Source: Ensifer sp. LC163
GTDB lineage: Bacteria; Pseudomonadota; Alphaproteobacteria; Rhizobiales; Rhizobiaceae
Direction of reading: 5' to 3'
DNA: 41,400 nucleotides
Assembly (NCBI RefSeq): GCF_001695855.1
Contig: NZ_MBSS01000025.1
Coordinates: 7,501-48,900 of the forward strand
Part shown: in pieces, positions 25,521 to 35,151 of the stretch
How the letters are laid out: each line of letters starts with the position of its first letter
Numbering within the stretch: position 1 is the stretch's first letter
The notes under the pieces: model-generated
What the model was told of the DNA's origin: nothing
Database searches by the model: none
Seen by the model: only the letters and a program-made list of their open reading frames with translations
Made by a program: the position numbers and the translations under genes

Positions 25521-26378
25521 TTACTTGGCTTCCTGCGCCTTGTTGGCCTCGTCATAGGCCTTCTTCAGAGCCGGATCGGAAATCTCGACACCGGCGTCCT
25601 TCTTGGCAGCAGCAAGCAGCTCAACGTATTTGTCGCGCATGACAAGCTGACGAACCTGCGGCTCGACCTGCTCCAGCGTCGGCGGCGCCTGCGGGCGCTT
25701 GTCTTCGACCAGGATCACGTGGAAGCCGAACTGCGTCTTCACCGGCGTCTTGGTGTAGGCGCCCTTGTCGAGCGTGAACACGACGGCTTCGAATTCCGGA
25801 ACCATGCGGCCCTTGGTGAAGTAGCCGAGGTCGCCGCCGTCGTCCTTGTTCGGATCGGAGGACTTGGCCTTGGCGAGTTCGACGAAGCTCTTGCCGGCGT
25901 CGAGTTCCTTGATGATTTCCTTGGCCTCTTCCTCGGTCTTGACGAGGATGTGACGCGCCTTGATTTCTTCCTGAACGGGAACGGCTGCGATTTCCTTGTC
26001 GTAGCGCGCCTTCACTTCTTCCTTGGTGATCGCGTCGACGACGTGCTTCTTGAAGAAGGCGTTGTGCAGTTCGCGCTCGGTCAGGTAGGCGAGACGCTGC
26101 TTGAAGGTCGCATCGTCCTGAAGGCCTTCCTTTTCGGCGGTCTTCGACAGAAGCTTGACGTCGATGACAGCCGACAGCGCGGCAGCACGCTTCTGCTCTT
26201 CCGGCATCTGCTGGAGCTGCGGGTCAAGACCGCCAAGGGCGAGATTGAGCTCGGACTGGCGCACTTCCTCGCCACCGACGGTCGCAATGACCGGGTCCGC
26301 GTCTTCGGCGCGCGCGACACCATGAACGGCGATCGCCGCAACCAGGGCCGCAGCGGCCAGGGTTTTCAACTTCGACAT
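25521..26378 (-). CDS. Parvulin-type peptidyl-prolyl isomerase, exported
   Basis: A 285-residue secreted foldase. The first 24 residues are a signal peptide (MSKLKTLAAAALVAAIAVHGVARA, cleaved before EDADP). A SurA/PrsA-like N-terminal helical region follows, then one parvulin domain (about 135-235) from EEIKARHILVKTEEEAKEI through DLGYFTKGRMVPEFE to TQFGFHVILVEDKR. It assists folding of proteins after export in the periplasm. It is divergent from secA, a fitting pairing of export and folding. The tail is helical and Lys-rich. Confidence 0.92.
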   Translation of the reverse strand: MSKLKTLAAAALVAAIAVHGVARAEDADPVIATVGGEEVRQSELNLALGGLDPQLQQMPEEQKRAAALSAVIDVKLLSKTAEKEGLQDDATFKQRLAYLTERELHNAFFKKHVVDAITKEEVKARYDKEIAAVPVQEEIKARHILVKTEEEAKEIIKELDAGKSFVELAKAKSSDPNKDDGGDLGYFTKGRMVPEFEAVVFTLDKGAYTKTPVKTQFGFHVILVEDKRPQAPPTLEQVEPQVRQLVMRDKYVELLAAAKKDAGVEISDPALKKAYDEANKAQEAK

Positions 26379-26484
26379 GCTCGTAACCTTTCACCTTTGG
26401 CCGTCAACGCGATTGCATCGGGCTTGTGGCGGCTGAACACCACCAGAATGTGGCCGTTCTGTAGCCGTCCGGCCATGCAAGTGC

Positions 26485-26513
26485 GTTGACATAATTCGAC
26501 CCCCCTCTTATCT
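26485..26513 (+). promoter_or_regulatory. Candidate secA promoter
   Basis: GTTGACA at 26485-26491 is followed by TTATCT at 26508-26513; counted as GTTGAC, the spacer is 17 bases. The -35 is near-perfect and the -10 matches 4 of 6 bases of the rhizobial consensus. It would give secA a leader of about 105 bases. Confidence 0.55.
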
Positions 26514-26623
26514 GTCACGCAACCTCGCGTCCAGAACAGTTTCCGGGCGTTTCACGGCATTGCGCGGTTTTGGACGGTGCGGCCGGTGGAACCCAAGGCA
26601 ACAAAAAAGAAAGGACCATTCGT

Positions 26624-29338
26624 ATGGTCAGTCTCGGCGGCCTAGCCCGCAAGTTGTTTGGCTCCTCCAACGATCGCCGTGTGCGTGGCTACAAGGCCAG
26701 AGTGGATGCCATCAACGCACTTGAAGCCGATATGAAGGCTTTGTCGGATGAGGCACTCGCCGCCAAGACCGTGGAATTCCGCCGAGAGTTCGCAGACGGC
26801 AAGACCCTCGACGACCTGCTGGTGCCGGCCTTTGCGGTTGCCCGCGAGGCAGCCCGCCGCGTGCTTGGCCTGCGTCCCTTCGACGTGCAGCTGATCGGCG
26901 GCATGATCCTGCACGAGCGCGCCATCGCCGAAATGAAGACCGGCGAAGGCAAGACGCTCGTGGCGACCCTGCCCGTCTATCTCAACGCGCTTGCCAGCAA
27001 GGGCGTGCACGTCGTCACCGTCAACGACTACCTGGCACAGCGCGACGCCGCCACCATGGGCCGCGTCTACAGCTTCCTCGGCCTGTCGACCGGCGTCATC
27101 GTCCATGGCCTCACCGATGACCAGCGCCATGCGGCCTATGCCTGCGACATCACCTACGCGACCAACAACGAACTCGGCTTCGACTATCTGCGCGACAACA
27201 TGAAGTACGAGCGTGCGCAGATGGTCCAGCGCGGTCACTTCTTCGCCATCGTCGACGAAGTGGACTCGATCCTTGTCGACGAAGCGCGCACGCCGCTGAT
27301 CATCTCCGGCCCGCTCGACGACCGCTCGGATCTCTACAACACGATCAACGAGTTCATCCCGCTGCTTTCGCCGGAAGACTACGAGATCGACGAGAAGCAG
27401 CGCTCGGCCAACTTCTCCGAAGAAGGCACTGAGAAGCTCGAAAACCTGCTGAAACAGGCAGGCCTGCTCAAGGGTGAATCGCTCTACGACATCGAAAACG
27501 TCGCAATCGTCCACCACGTCAACAACGCGCTGAAGGCCCACAAGCTGTTCCAGCGCGACAAGGACTATATCGTCCGCAACGGCGAGATCGTCATCATCGA
27601 CGAATTCACCGGCCGCATGATGCCGGGCCGCCGCTATTCCGAAGGCCAGCATCAGGCGCTCGAAGCCAAGGAAAAGGTGCAGATCCAGCCCGAGAACCAG
27701 ACGCTCGCCTCGATCACCTTCCAGAACTATTTCCGCATGTATTCCAAGCTCGGCGGCATGACCGGCACGGCCTCCACCGAAGCCGAAGAATTCGGCAACA
27801 TCTACGGCCTGGAAGTTATTGAAGTTCCGACCAACCTGCCGATCAAGCGTCTCGACGAGGACGATGAGGTCTATCGTACCCAGGGCGAGAAGCTCAAGGC
27901 GATCATCGACGAGATCAAGTCGGCGCACGAGCGCGGCCAGCCGATGCTGGTCGGCACGACGTCGATCGAAAAGTCCGAACAGCTTGCCGATCTGCTCAAG
28001 AAGTCCGGGTTCAACAACTTCCAGGTGCTGAACGCGCGTTACCACGAGCAGGAAGCCTTTATCGTCGCACAGGCCGGCGTGCCGGGTGCAGTCACGATCG
28101 CCACCAACATGGCGGGTCGCGGTACCGACATCCAGCTCGGCGGCAACGTCGACATGCGCATCCAGCAGGAACTCGCAGAGGTCGAGCCCGGCCCCGAGCG
28201 CCACGGGCGCGAACAGGCGATCCGCGACGAGGTGCAGCAGTTGAAGGAACAGGCGCTGGCCGCCGGCGGACTTTACGTACTTGCCACCGAACGCCACGAA
28301 AGCCGCCGTATCGACAACCAGCTCCGCGGCCGTTCCGGCCGTCAGGGCGACCCGGGTCGCTCCAAGTTCTACCTGTCGCTTCAGGACGACCTGATGCGCA
28401 TCTTCGGCTCCGACCGCATGGATGGCATGCTGCAGAAGCTCGGCCTGAAGGAAGGCGAGTCGATCGTCCATCCCTGGATCAACAAGGCACTTGAACGCGC
28501 CCAGAAGAAGGTCGAAGCCCGCAACTTCGACATCCGCAAAAACCTTCTGAAATACGACGACGTGCTCAATGACCAGCGCAAGGTGATCTTCGAGCAGCGC
28601 ATCGAGCTGATGGATGCCGAGAGCGTTACCGAAACCATCACCGACATGCGTAACGAAGTCATCGAAGACGTCGTTTCCAAGCGCATCCCCGAGCGGGCCT
28701 ATGCAGAACAGTGGGACGTCGAGGGCCTCAAGGCCGACGTCCAACAATACCTCAACCTCGACCTGCCGATCGTCGAATGGGCAGCCGAGGAAGGCATCGA
28801 CGAGAGCGACATCCTGGAGCGCGTGACGGCGACTACCGAAAAGGCGGTGGCCGACCGTGCCGAGCGTTTCGGCCCCGAGATCATGCAATATGTCGAGCGC
28901 TCGGTCATTCTGCAGACGCTCGACCATCTCTGGCGCGAACACATCGTCAACCTCGACCACCTGCGCTCGGTCATCGGCTTCCGTGGCTATGCCCAGCGCG
29001 ACCCGCTGCAGGAATACAAGTCCGAAGCCTTCGAACTGTTCCAGGCCCTGCTCGGCAACCTGCGCCAGGCCGTAACGGCCCAGCTCATGCGCGTCGAACT
29101 GGTCCGTGAGGCAGCCGAGGCTCCCCAGCCCGCGCCGCCACAGATGGTCGGTCACCATATCGACCCGCTGACCGGCGAAGACGATTTCGGTGGCGGCGCC
29201 GGTTCGCTGCTGGCCGTCGCGCCGGTGAACCGCAACCCGGCCGATCCTTCGACCTGGGGCAAGGTCTCGCGCAATGAGGCCTGCCCATGCGGCTCCGGCA
29301 AGAAGTACAAGCACTGTCACGGGATTTACGAAGCTTGA
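26624..29338 (+). CDS. secA: Protein translocase ATPase SecA
   Basis: A 904-residue SecA, the motor that drives unfolded preproteins through SecYEG. Walker A MKTGEGKT is at 104-111 and the DEAD-like box [20 protein letters not shown] follows. The second nucleotide fold has [15 protein letters not shown] and [18 protein letters not shown]. The C-terminal zinc-binding tail [14 protein letters not shown] at 887-900 binds SecB and lipids. The start at 26624 has AAAGGA upstream; an in-frame codon 54 bases earlier adds unconserved residues. An intrinsic terminator follows directly. Confidence 0.98.
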   Translation: MVSLGGLARKLFGSSNDRRVRGYKARVDAINALEADMKALSDEALAAKTVEFRREFADGKTLDDLLVPAFAVAREAARRVLGLRPFDVQLIGGMILHERAIAEMKTGEGKTLVATLPVYLNALASKGVHVVTVNDYLAQRDAATMGRVYSFLGLSTGVIVHGLTDDQRHAAYACDITYATNNELGFDYLRDNMKYERAQMVQRGHFFAIVDEVDSILVDEARTPLIISGPLDDRSDLYNTINEFIPLLSPEDYEIDEKQRSANFSEEGTEKLENLLKQAGLLKGESLYDIENVAIVHHVNNALKAHKLFQRDKDYIVRNGEIVIIDEFTGRMMPGRRYSEGQHQALEAKEKVQIQPENQTLASITFQNYFRMYSKLGGMTGTASTEAEEFGNIYGLEVIEVPTNLPIKRLDEDDEVYRTQGEKLKAIIDEIKSAHERGQPMLVGTTSIEKSEQLADLLKKSGFNNFQVLNARYHEQEAFIVAQAGVPGAVTIATNMAGRGTDIQLGGNVDMRIQQELAEVEPGPERHGREQAIRDEVQQLKEQALAAGGLYVLATERHESRRIDNQLRGRSGRQGDPGRSKFYLSLQDDLMRIFGSDRMDGMLQKLGLKEGESIVHPWINKALERAQKKVEARNFDIRKNLLKYDDVLNDQRKVIFEQRIELMDAESVTETITDMRNEVIEDVVSKRIPERAYAEQWDVEGLKADVQQYLNLDLPIVEWAAEEGIDESDILERVTATTEKAVADRAERFGPEIMQYVERSVILQTLDHLWREHIVNLDHLRSVIGFRGYAQRDPLQEYKSEAFELFQALLGNLRQAVTAQLMRVELVREAAEAPQPAPPQMVGHHIDPLTGEDDFGGGAGSLLAVAPVNRNPADPSTWGKVSRNEACPCGSGKKYKHCHGIYEA

Positions 29339-29342
29339 TCTG

Positions 29343-29372
29343 AAATGCCGCCTCCGGGCGGCATTTTTGTTT
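29343..29372 (+). terminator. Intrinsic terminator of secA
   Basis: AAATGCCGCC, a TCCG loop, GGCGGCATTTTT and TGTTT form a canonical hairpin with T-run, 4 bases past the secA stop. Confidence 0.9.
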
Positions 29373-29580
29373 GGGGCCAGGAAAAGGTCGCAGATCGTCG
29401 AGCCGCTTGGCCGAATGGGACAACCTCGCCCGCTTTGCCACCCGCCCTCGGGCCTTCGCAGCCGATGAGCCGAGACCGTCTGATCGAGGCCCTCCCTCGT
29501 GCAAAGCACCCGGTTGAACCGTTTGTTAACGCTGATCTGGCACAACTAAGCCCTGTATTGCGTAATCTCAGGGTGTTCTC

Positions 29581-31008
29581 GTGTTCATGGCGGTATGTCA
29601 AACAGCCGGACGAATGCTGCCGTCGGCGCTGCGACACCGCCTGTCTCCGCTGATCGGCGTGCTAATCGCCGCCCTGACCGAACAGGACCCGAAGAATACG
29701 GCGCGGCGCATGGCGCTGGTCGCCTTCGTCATCCGCATCCTCAGCGCCGCGATCGCATTCCTGTCCCAGATCATTCTCGCGCGCCTGATGGGCGAGTTCG
29801 AATACGGCATCTTCGTCTTCGTCTGGGTGCTGGTGATCCTGTTCGGCAACCTGTCCTGCATCGGCTTCCATTCGGCCGTGATCCGCTTCCTGCCGGAATA
29901 CCAAGCAACAGCGGCGCTCGACGAAATTCGCGGCCTGACGACCACCGCCCGGGTCTTTGCGCTCGTGTCGGCAAGCACGCTCGCCCTCGTCGGATTTCTG
30001 GGATTGTGGCTCTTCGCCGACCGGATCGAGGGCTACTATCTCGTTCCGCTCTATCTCGGTCTGTTCATCCTGCCGATGATCGCGCTTGGCGATGTGATGG
30101 ACGGCACCGCCCGTGCGCATGGCTGGCCGCTCTCGGCGATGAGCCCCACCTTCATCATTCGCCCTCTGCTGGTGCTCGCCTTCATGGTGCTGGCAACGAT
30201 GATGGGCGCGCCGCACACGGCGCGCACCGCCATGGTGGCAGCCATGGCCGCCGTCTATGCGACGACCATCAGTCAGTTTCTCGTCCTCACCTGGCGGCTG
30301 CGTTCGCGCTATGTCAGTGGGCCGCTTCGGATCGAAATGGGACGATGGCTCCAGGTCGCTGTCCCGATCTTCCTGATCGACGGCTTCGGCTTCCTGCTGA
30401 CCAATTCCGACGTGGTCATCGTCGGCTTCTATCTCAAACCCGATGATGTCGCCGTCTATTTCGCCGCCGCCAAGACGATGGCACTGGTGCATTTCGTTAT
30501 GTTCTCGGTCAAGGCAGCGGCAGGCCCCCGTATCGCGGTCGCGATGGCCGCCCGCGACCGCAGGCAATTGGCAGACATCGCCGTCGACAGTGCGCGCTGG
30601 GCATTCTGGCCATCGCTCCTGCTCGGGACCATGGTCCTGCTTGCCGGTCCCTTCCTGCTTTCGCTCTTCGGCCCTGCCTTCGTCGGCGGCATGCCGCTAA
30701 TGGCCATCCTCTTTGCCGGCATCATGGCCAAGGCTTTCATCGGGCCTGCCGAAATCCTGCTGACGATGGCAGGTCAGCAGACGCTCTGCGTGATCCTTTA
30801 CGCTGGCGCACTGGTGGCCAACATCGCGCTTAACCTGAGCCTCATTCCTCTCTTCGGATTGACCGGTGCTGCATTTGCAACCGCCGGTGCTATGTTCGTC
30901 GAGGCTATGCTGCTTCATTTCGCCGTAAGGCGCACCTTCGGTTTCGCACTCTTCGCTCTCGCAAGCGGGCGTCCGAACCATGACAACAACGGGGCGATCC
31001 ATCCATGA
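29581..31008 (+). CDS. Polysaccharide flippase (Wzx/MVF-like)
   Basis: A 475-residue integral membrane protein with about 12-14 hydrophobic spans, of the polysaccharide-biosynthesis/MOP flippase superfamily. Typical features are ILSAAIAFLSQIILARLMGEFEYGIFVFVW in the first two spans, and NSDVVIVGFYLKPDDVAVYFAAAKT in the middle. Such proteins move lipid-linked sugar units across the inner membrane for exopolysaccharide or LPS. The start may be the GTG at 29581 or the ATG at 29587; a later ATG at 29614 is also possible. The last four bases overlap the next start (ATGA), so it is translationally coupled to the acyltransferase-like gene. Confidence 0.85.
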   Translation: MFMAVCQTAGRMLPSALRHRLSPLIGVLIAALTEQDPKNTARRMALVAFVIRILSAAIAFLSQIILARLMGEFEYGIFVFVWVLVILFGNLSCIGFHSAVIRFLPEYQATAALDEIRGLTTTARVFALVSASTLALVGFLGLWLFADRIEGYYLVPLYLGLFILPMIALGDVMDGTARAHGWPLSAMSPTFIIRPLLVLAFMVLATMMGAPHTARTAMVAAMAAVYATTISQFLVLTWRLRSRYVSGPLRIEMGRWLQVAVPIFLIDGFGFLLTNSDVVIVGFYLKPDDVAVYFAAAKTMALVHFVMFSVKAAAGPRIAVAMAARDRRQLADIAVDSARWAFWPSLLLGTMVLLAGPFLLSLFGPAFVGGMPLMAILFAGIMAKAFIGPAEILLTMAGQQTLCVILYAGALVANIALNLSLIPLFGLTGAAFATAGAMFVEAMLLHFAVRRTFGFALFALASGRPNHDNNGAIHP

Positions 31009-32279
31009 TCGGCAATACCAATCTTCCCGGTGACGCAGACGACAGGGCGGCCCGCATTCTTGGCGGGCTGGCGCCGATGGGCCACCCCCATCCACAGGCA
31101 GAACACATGCTTGCGGTCGGGCGGCCCGGACGACATCTTGCCATCTACCCGGCCAAGGCCGGTTATGAATTGCAGCGTGAGCTCGACTTCCTGTCGAACC
31201 GAGCGCTCGAGCCGAACGTGTTCTTCACCGGCCGCTTCCTGGCGCCCGCAATGCCCCGGCTCGAGGAGCGCGTGATCCGGCTCGCCATCATCCGCGATAA
31301 CGATGAACGCCGCAGCCGCATGCGTTTCCTGATGCCGTTCTCGATTGAGAAACCCGGCTTTTCCATCGGCGCCCCGATCATCCGCGCCTGGTCCAATCCG
31401 TTCGGCCCGCTTGGCGTGCCGTTGCTCGATGCCGAGGATGCGGCTGAGACGATCGACAACCTGTTCGAAGCCCTGACCAATCCATCAGCAACCCTGCCCC
31501 GGGTTCTGGTGCTGCCGGACGTACGCCTGAAGGGCAAATTCGCGCAGCTGGCGCGCGCCGTCGCCATCGGCCGGAATCTGCCGCTGACGGTGACCGACAC
31601 GTTCAGCCGGCCGATGCTCGAGAGCCTGCTTGACGGCCCGACCTATCTGAAGAAATCGATCAGCCCGGCGCATTTCCGCGAATTGCGGCGCCAGTGGGAC
31701 CAGCTGGAGAAGCGCGGGCAGCTTGCCTATTCGGTCGCACGCCAGCCCAGCGAGATCCGCATTCGCATGGAAGAGTTCCTTGCGCTGGAAGCGTCCGGCT
31801 GGAAGGGCCGCGAACGCAGCGCCATGGTGCTCGACCGCTTCCGCGCGGCCTTTGCCCGCGAGGCGATCACCAATCTCGCCGAGGCCGATAGCGTCCGCAT
31901 CCACACGCTCGATCTCGACGGCAAGGCGATCGCCTCCATGGTCGTATTCCTGATGTCCGGCGAGGCCTATACGTGGAAGACGGCCTACGACGAGCGCTAC
32001 GCGAAGTTCTCGCCCGGCAAGTTGCTGCTGGCGGAACTGACCGAATGGCATCTCGATGACGCCAACATCGCCCGCTCCGATTCCTGTGCCGTTCCCGACC
32101 ACCCGATCATGAGCCGCTTCTGGCAGGAGCGCGAAGAGATGGGCACGCTGGTGATCGGCCTGCAGCAGACCCGCGACCGCGACGTCCGGCAGGTCGCCGC
32201 ACAGCTGCACCTTTACCGCAACACCCGCAACATGGCGCGGATGCTGCGGGAAAAGATCAAGGCGCTCGCCGGGCGCTGA
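31005..32279 (+). CDS. BioF2-type GNAT acyltransferase (CelD-like)
   Basis: A 424-residue protein whose second half (about 225-390) carries the BioF2-like/Acetyltransf_6 GNAT domain: RQPSEIRIRMEEFLALEASGWKGRERSAM, then AYTWKTAYDERYAKFSPGKLLLAELTEW, the typical acyl-CoA-binding region. Proteins of this type include CelD/BcsL of cellulose clusters, and often sit in polysaccharide loci as acyl modifiers. Its start overlaps the flippase stop by four bases, so joint action on an exported glycan is likely, though the glycan is unknown. It converges on an acyl-CoA synthetase gene with a 6-base gap. Confidence 0.82.
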   Translation: MIGNTNLPGDADDRAARILGGLAPMGHPHPQAEHMLAVGRPGRHLAIYPAKAGYELQRELDFLSNRALEPNVFFTGRFLAPAMPRLEERVIRLAIIRDNDERRSRMRFLMPFSIEKPGFSIGAPIIRAWSNPFGPLGVPLLDAEDAAETIDNLFEALTNPSATLPRVLVLPDVRLKGKFAQLARAVAIGRNLPLTVTDTFSRPMLESLLDGPTYLKKSISPAHFRELRRQWDQLEKRGQLAYSVARQPSEIRIRMEEFLALEASGWKGRERSAMVLDRFRAAFAREAITNLAEADSVRIHTLDLDGKAIASMVVFLMSGEAYTWKTAYDERYAKFSPGKLLLAELTEWHLDDANIARSDSCAVPDHPIMSRFWQEREEMGTLVIGLQQTRDRDVRQVAAQLHLYRNTRNMARMLREKIKALAGR

Positions 32280-32285
32280 CCTGTT

Positions 32286-33935
32286 TCAGTCGGTGGGCGA
32301 ATGCGGCGGTTCCGCCGCCGCCCGCTCGCGCAGGATCCGGCGAATGACCTTGCCCGACGTCGTCAACGGCAGGCTGTCGACAAAGGCGATCTCCCGGGGA
32401 TACTCGTGCATCGACAGCCGCGTCTTCACCCATTCGCGGATGGACTGAGCCGTCTTGTCGTCGCCAGCGATACCCGGTCTTAAAACGACATAGGCCTTGA
32501 CGATTTCCGTGCGCAGCGCGTCGGGCTTTCCGACGGCCGCAGCAAGCTGCACATCCGGATGGCCGGCAAGACAGTCCTCGATCTCTCCCGGGCCGATGCG
32601 ATAGCCCGAAGACGTGATCACGTCGTCATCTCGCCCGAAGAAGGTGAAATAGCCTTCCGCATCCATCACGCCCTGGTCGCCTGTTGTCATCCAGTCGCCG
32701 ATGAATTTCGCGTTGGTTGCCGTCTCGTTATTCCAGTAGCCAAGAAACATCACCGGGTCTGGCCGCTTGATCGCCACCTGTCCGACGGTTCCGGCCGGCA
32801 ATTCGCGGCCATCGCCGTCGATGATCGCCACCCGATGGCCCGGCGCCGCTTTGCCCATCGCGCCCGGCTTGACAACACCGAGATCGGCGGCCGACGAAAT
32901 GACGATATTGCACTCCGTCTGGCCATAGAACTCGCTGACGTCGAGGCCGAGTGCTGCCCTGGCCCATTCAAAGGTTTCGCGCCCGAGCGCCTCGCCGGCG
33001 GAACCGACGGTCCTCAGATTGAGACGGTATCGATCGCGCGGCCTGTCGACCGCCTTCATCAGCCGCAATGCTGTCGGCGGAATGAAGGCGTTGCGCACGT
33101 CCATCTCTTCGAGGATCCGAAAAGCCGTGTGCGGATCGAACTTCTGCGCCGGCGACGAGACCACGGGAACACCGAGCAGCAGCGAGGGCAGCAGCGCATT
33201 CAACAATCCGCCGGCCCAGGCCCAGTCCGCAGGCGTCCACATCCGGTCGCCCGGTTGCGGCAGGAAATGATGGTGAAACTGGAACCCCGGGAGGTGGCCG
33301 AGCAGCACCCGGTGCCCATGCAGGGCGCCCTTGGGCGGCCCGGTCGTTCCCGAAGTGTAGATCATCAATGCCGGATCGTCAGGCGTGCTATCCGCCGCGA
33401 CAAAACCGCCGGCTTCGCCTGAGGCAAGGTCGGCGAAACCGAGCGTGCCTGGAACGCCTTCGGCACCGGCCAGCACGACCAGCCGCAAATCCGGCAGCCG
33501 CTCGCGGATGGCCGCGACCCGCTCGTGGCCGAATGCATTCGTGACGATCGCCGCCGCACCCGCATCGAGCAGTCGATACTCCAGCGCCTCGACCCCGAAG
33601 AGCAAGGCGAGTGGCAGGGCGATCGCGCCGAGCTTGTAGATGGCCGCGTGCGCAATGGCAGCCTCGAACCCCTGCGGCAACAGGATCGCCACCCGGTCTC
33701 CGGGCTTGACCCCCTGGCGTTCGAGCCCGCGCGCGAAAGCGGAGGATTGCCGAGAGAAAGCGCCGTAAGTCAGCGTCCGATGGGCGCCATCCGGGCTGAA
33801 ATGCTGAAGACAGATGCGCTCCGGCGCTTTTGCGGCCCAGGCGTCGCTCACCGCAACGCCGATGTTGAACTTCGCGGGGATCTGCCACCGGAAGGCGCCG
33901 TAGAGTCCGTCGTAATTCTCAATTGTCGGTAACAT
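32286..33935 (-). CDS. AMP-forming acyl-CoA synthetase
   Basis: A 549-residue member of the ANL superfamily, which activates a carboxylate with ATP to the adenylate and then to the CoA thioester. The P-loop-like motif MIYTSGTTGPPKGALHGHR is at 191-209, the adenylate motif is EFYGQTECNIV, and the hinge region is YFTFFGRDDDVITSSGYRIGPGEIE. The catalytic Lys is K529 in TTSGKVIRRILRER. It is closest to the acetyl/medium-chain (ACSM-like) branch; the chain length cannot be read. GGCGGGGC precedes the ATG. Confidence 0.9.
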   Translation of the reverse strand: MLPTIENYDGLYGAFRWQIPAKFNIGVAVSDAWAAKAPERICLQHFSPDGAHRTLTYGAFSRQSSAFARGLERQGVKPGDRVAILLPQGFEAAIAHAAIYKLGAIALPLALLFGVEALEYRLLDAGAAAIVTNAFGHERVAAIRERLPDLRLVVLAGAEGVPGTLGFADLASGEAGGFVAADSTPDDPALMIYTSGTTGPPKGALHGHRVLLGHLPGFQFHHHFLPQPGDRMWTPADWAWAGGLLNALLPSLLLGVPVVSSPAQKFDPHTAFRILEEMDVRNAFIPPTALRLMKAVDRPRDRYRLNLRTVGSAGEALGRETFEWARAALGLDVSEFYGQTECNIVISSAADLGVVKPGAMGKAAPGHRVAIIDGDGRELPAGTVGQVAIKRPDPVMFLGYWNNETATNAKFIGDWMTTGDQGVMDAEGYFTFFGRDDDVITSSGYRIGPGEIEDCLAGHPDVQLAAAVGKPDALRTEIVKAYVVLRPGIAGDDKTAQSIREWVKTRLSMHEYPREIAFVDSLPLTTSGKVIRRILRERAAAEPPHSPTD

Positions 33936-34125
33936 TGCCCCGCCGCGACAGATTTCTGCTGCACCGCACCTAACATCTTCGCCCGCCCTTGTTCAATCGC
34001 CGGGGCGGCAAGGGTGTCGACCAACCCTCACACGCAGATGGGCGCCTGGGATAAAAACAACAAAATCATTCGAAGACGGGGCGAACCGAAGTCACGCTAA
34101 GAGCGATGCGCAAAAAACTGAGTGG

Positions 34126-34210
34126 TGGTGCCCCATGCCGGGGTCGAACCAGCACTCCTTTCGGAACTCGATTTTGAGTCGAGCGCGTCTACCAATTCCG
34201 CCAATGGGGC
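34126..34210 (-). tRNA. tRNA-Leu (anticodon CAA)
   Basis: An 85-base class II tRNA read on the minus strand. Acceptor arms GCCCCAT/ATGGGGC enclose D-loop GGAATTGGTAGAC, an anticodon stem CTCGA/TCGAG with loop CTCAAAA (anticodon CAA, codon UUG), a long variable arm, and T-arm GGTTCGACCC. The 3' CCA is encoded (34126-34128). A T6 tract at 34112-34117 follows on the minus strand. Confidence 0.97.
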
Positions 34211-34239
34211 TCAGGGATGTAAGATATCAGCGGCTGGGA

Positions 34240-34267
34240 TTTACACGAGGGTTTTTGCCTCGGTCAA
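34240..34267 (-). promoter_or_regulatory. Candidate tRNA-Leu promoter
   Basis: On the minus strand TTGACC (34262-34267), 16 bases, then TGTAAA (34240-34245). Transcription would begin about 20-25 bases before the mature tRNA. Confidence 0.45.
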
Positions 34268-34430
34268 CCATCATTTTCAACTTTGCTCGGCAACAATCAC
34301 GAAAGCGTGCAAAGGTGACGCTGAGGACGTGATTTACAGCGCGTGCCGTCGCACCTAAGAAGGCCATATTTAGTTGCAATGCAGCATATGCCGGACACTG
34401 ATCCGTTATGCTTTCCAGCGTGAGGTACGC

Positions 34431-34940
34431 ATGATCGACGCTTCCACCGCTTCTCGCCATCACCTGCTCATCGCCGTTCTCGTGACGCTCGGCATGGCGG
34501 CGACCGTTGGCGGCGCGCTCGGTTTCGAACACCTTGGCGGGTACATCCCCTGCGCGCTTTGCCTGCTGCAGCGCGATCCCTATTACTACGGCATCCCGCT
34601 CGGTATTCTGGCTGTTATCACCAGTGCCTTGAGGCTGCCGGCCTGGACGACGCGCACCCTGCTTCTGGCGATCGGCATCCTGATGCTCGTCGGTGCGGGC
34701 ATGGGCGTCTATCACTCGGGTGCGGAATGGGGCTTCTGGGAAGGTCCGTCGACCTGCGCGACGACGGCGCAGGGCGTATCGTCGAATGTCGGCGACCTCC
34801 TGGGCGATCTCGATTCCAAGCACGCCCCGTCCTGCTCTGAGGCGGCGCTTCGGGTGCTCGGTCTGTCCTTTGCCGGGTGGAATGTGATTGCCAGCCTGAT
34901 CTTTGCAGCGATCGCCTTGCGCGGCGCTGCGAAGGCCTGA
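34431..34940 (+). CDS. dsbB: Disulfide bond formation protein DsbB family
   Basis: A 169-residue inner-membrane quinone oxidoreductase with four predicted spans. The first periplasmic pair is C41/C44 in YIPCALCLLQRDPYY, and the second is C109 and C135 (GPSTCATT, APSCSEA), the arrangement that passes electrons from DsbA to ubiquinone. The length fits the family. The ATG at 34431 is preferred over one at 34374 because GAGG lies 8 bases upstream and the added residues are not membrane-like. A RIME-like repeat separates it from the converging HNH gene. Confidence 0.92.
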   Translation: MIDASTASRHHLLIAVLVTLGMAATVGGALGFEHLGGYIPCALCLLQRDPYYYGIPLGILAVITSALRLPAWTTRTLLLAIGILMLVGAGMGVYHSGAEWGFWEGPSTCATTAQGVSSNVGDLLGDLDSKHAPSCSEAALRVLGLSFAGWNVIASLIFAAIALRGAAKA

Positions 34941-35008
34941 TCCCCGAGACTGAAACGGCCTGCCTTCAGGAGATGGCCGCGTGACAATGAACTAAGCGGC
35001 GTGCGCAA

Positions 35009-35110
35009 TACTGCATAATTCCTTAAATCGGAATCGATTTAAGGAATTATGCAGTAACTCAAAGTGTTACAGCGACCTTTGCGCGTCATATTTGACGCGC
35101 GGCGCTGTAG
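35009..35110 (-). repeat. RIME1-like mosaic repeat, copy E (inverted)
   Basis: This copy lies in the opposite orientation. Its second palindrome is perfect over 20 bases (CTGCATAATTCCTTAAATCG and complement around 4 bases) because the extra 4 bases seen in copies A and C are absent. Its first palindrome is asymmetric (CC opposite AAAGGT), but the tip bases are TCA/TGA instead of TCT/AGA, a matched change. It lies between the ends of dsbB and the HNH gene. Confidence 0.87.
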
Positions 35111-35151
35111 CTCCGCTCTCGGCCTGCCGTCGTCCACATGGCCGAGATGCC

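Noticed and set aside
26642-29545. 967-codon open frame on the minus strand opposite secA
   Set aside because: It mirrors the secA codons in a high-GC genome, has no recognisable domain and lacks a ribosome site; secA is unambiguous.
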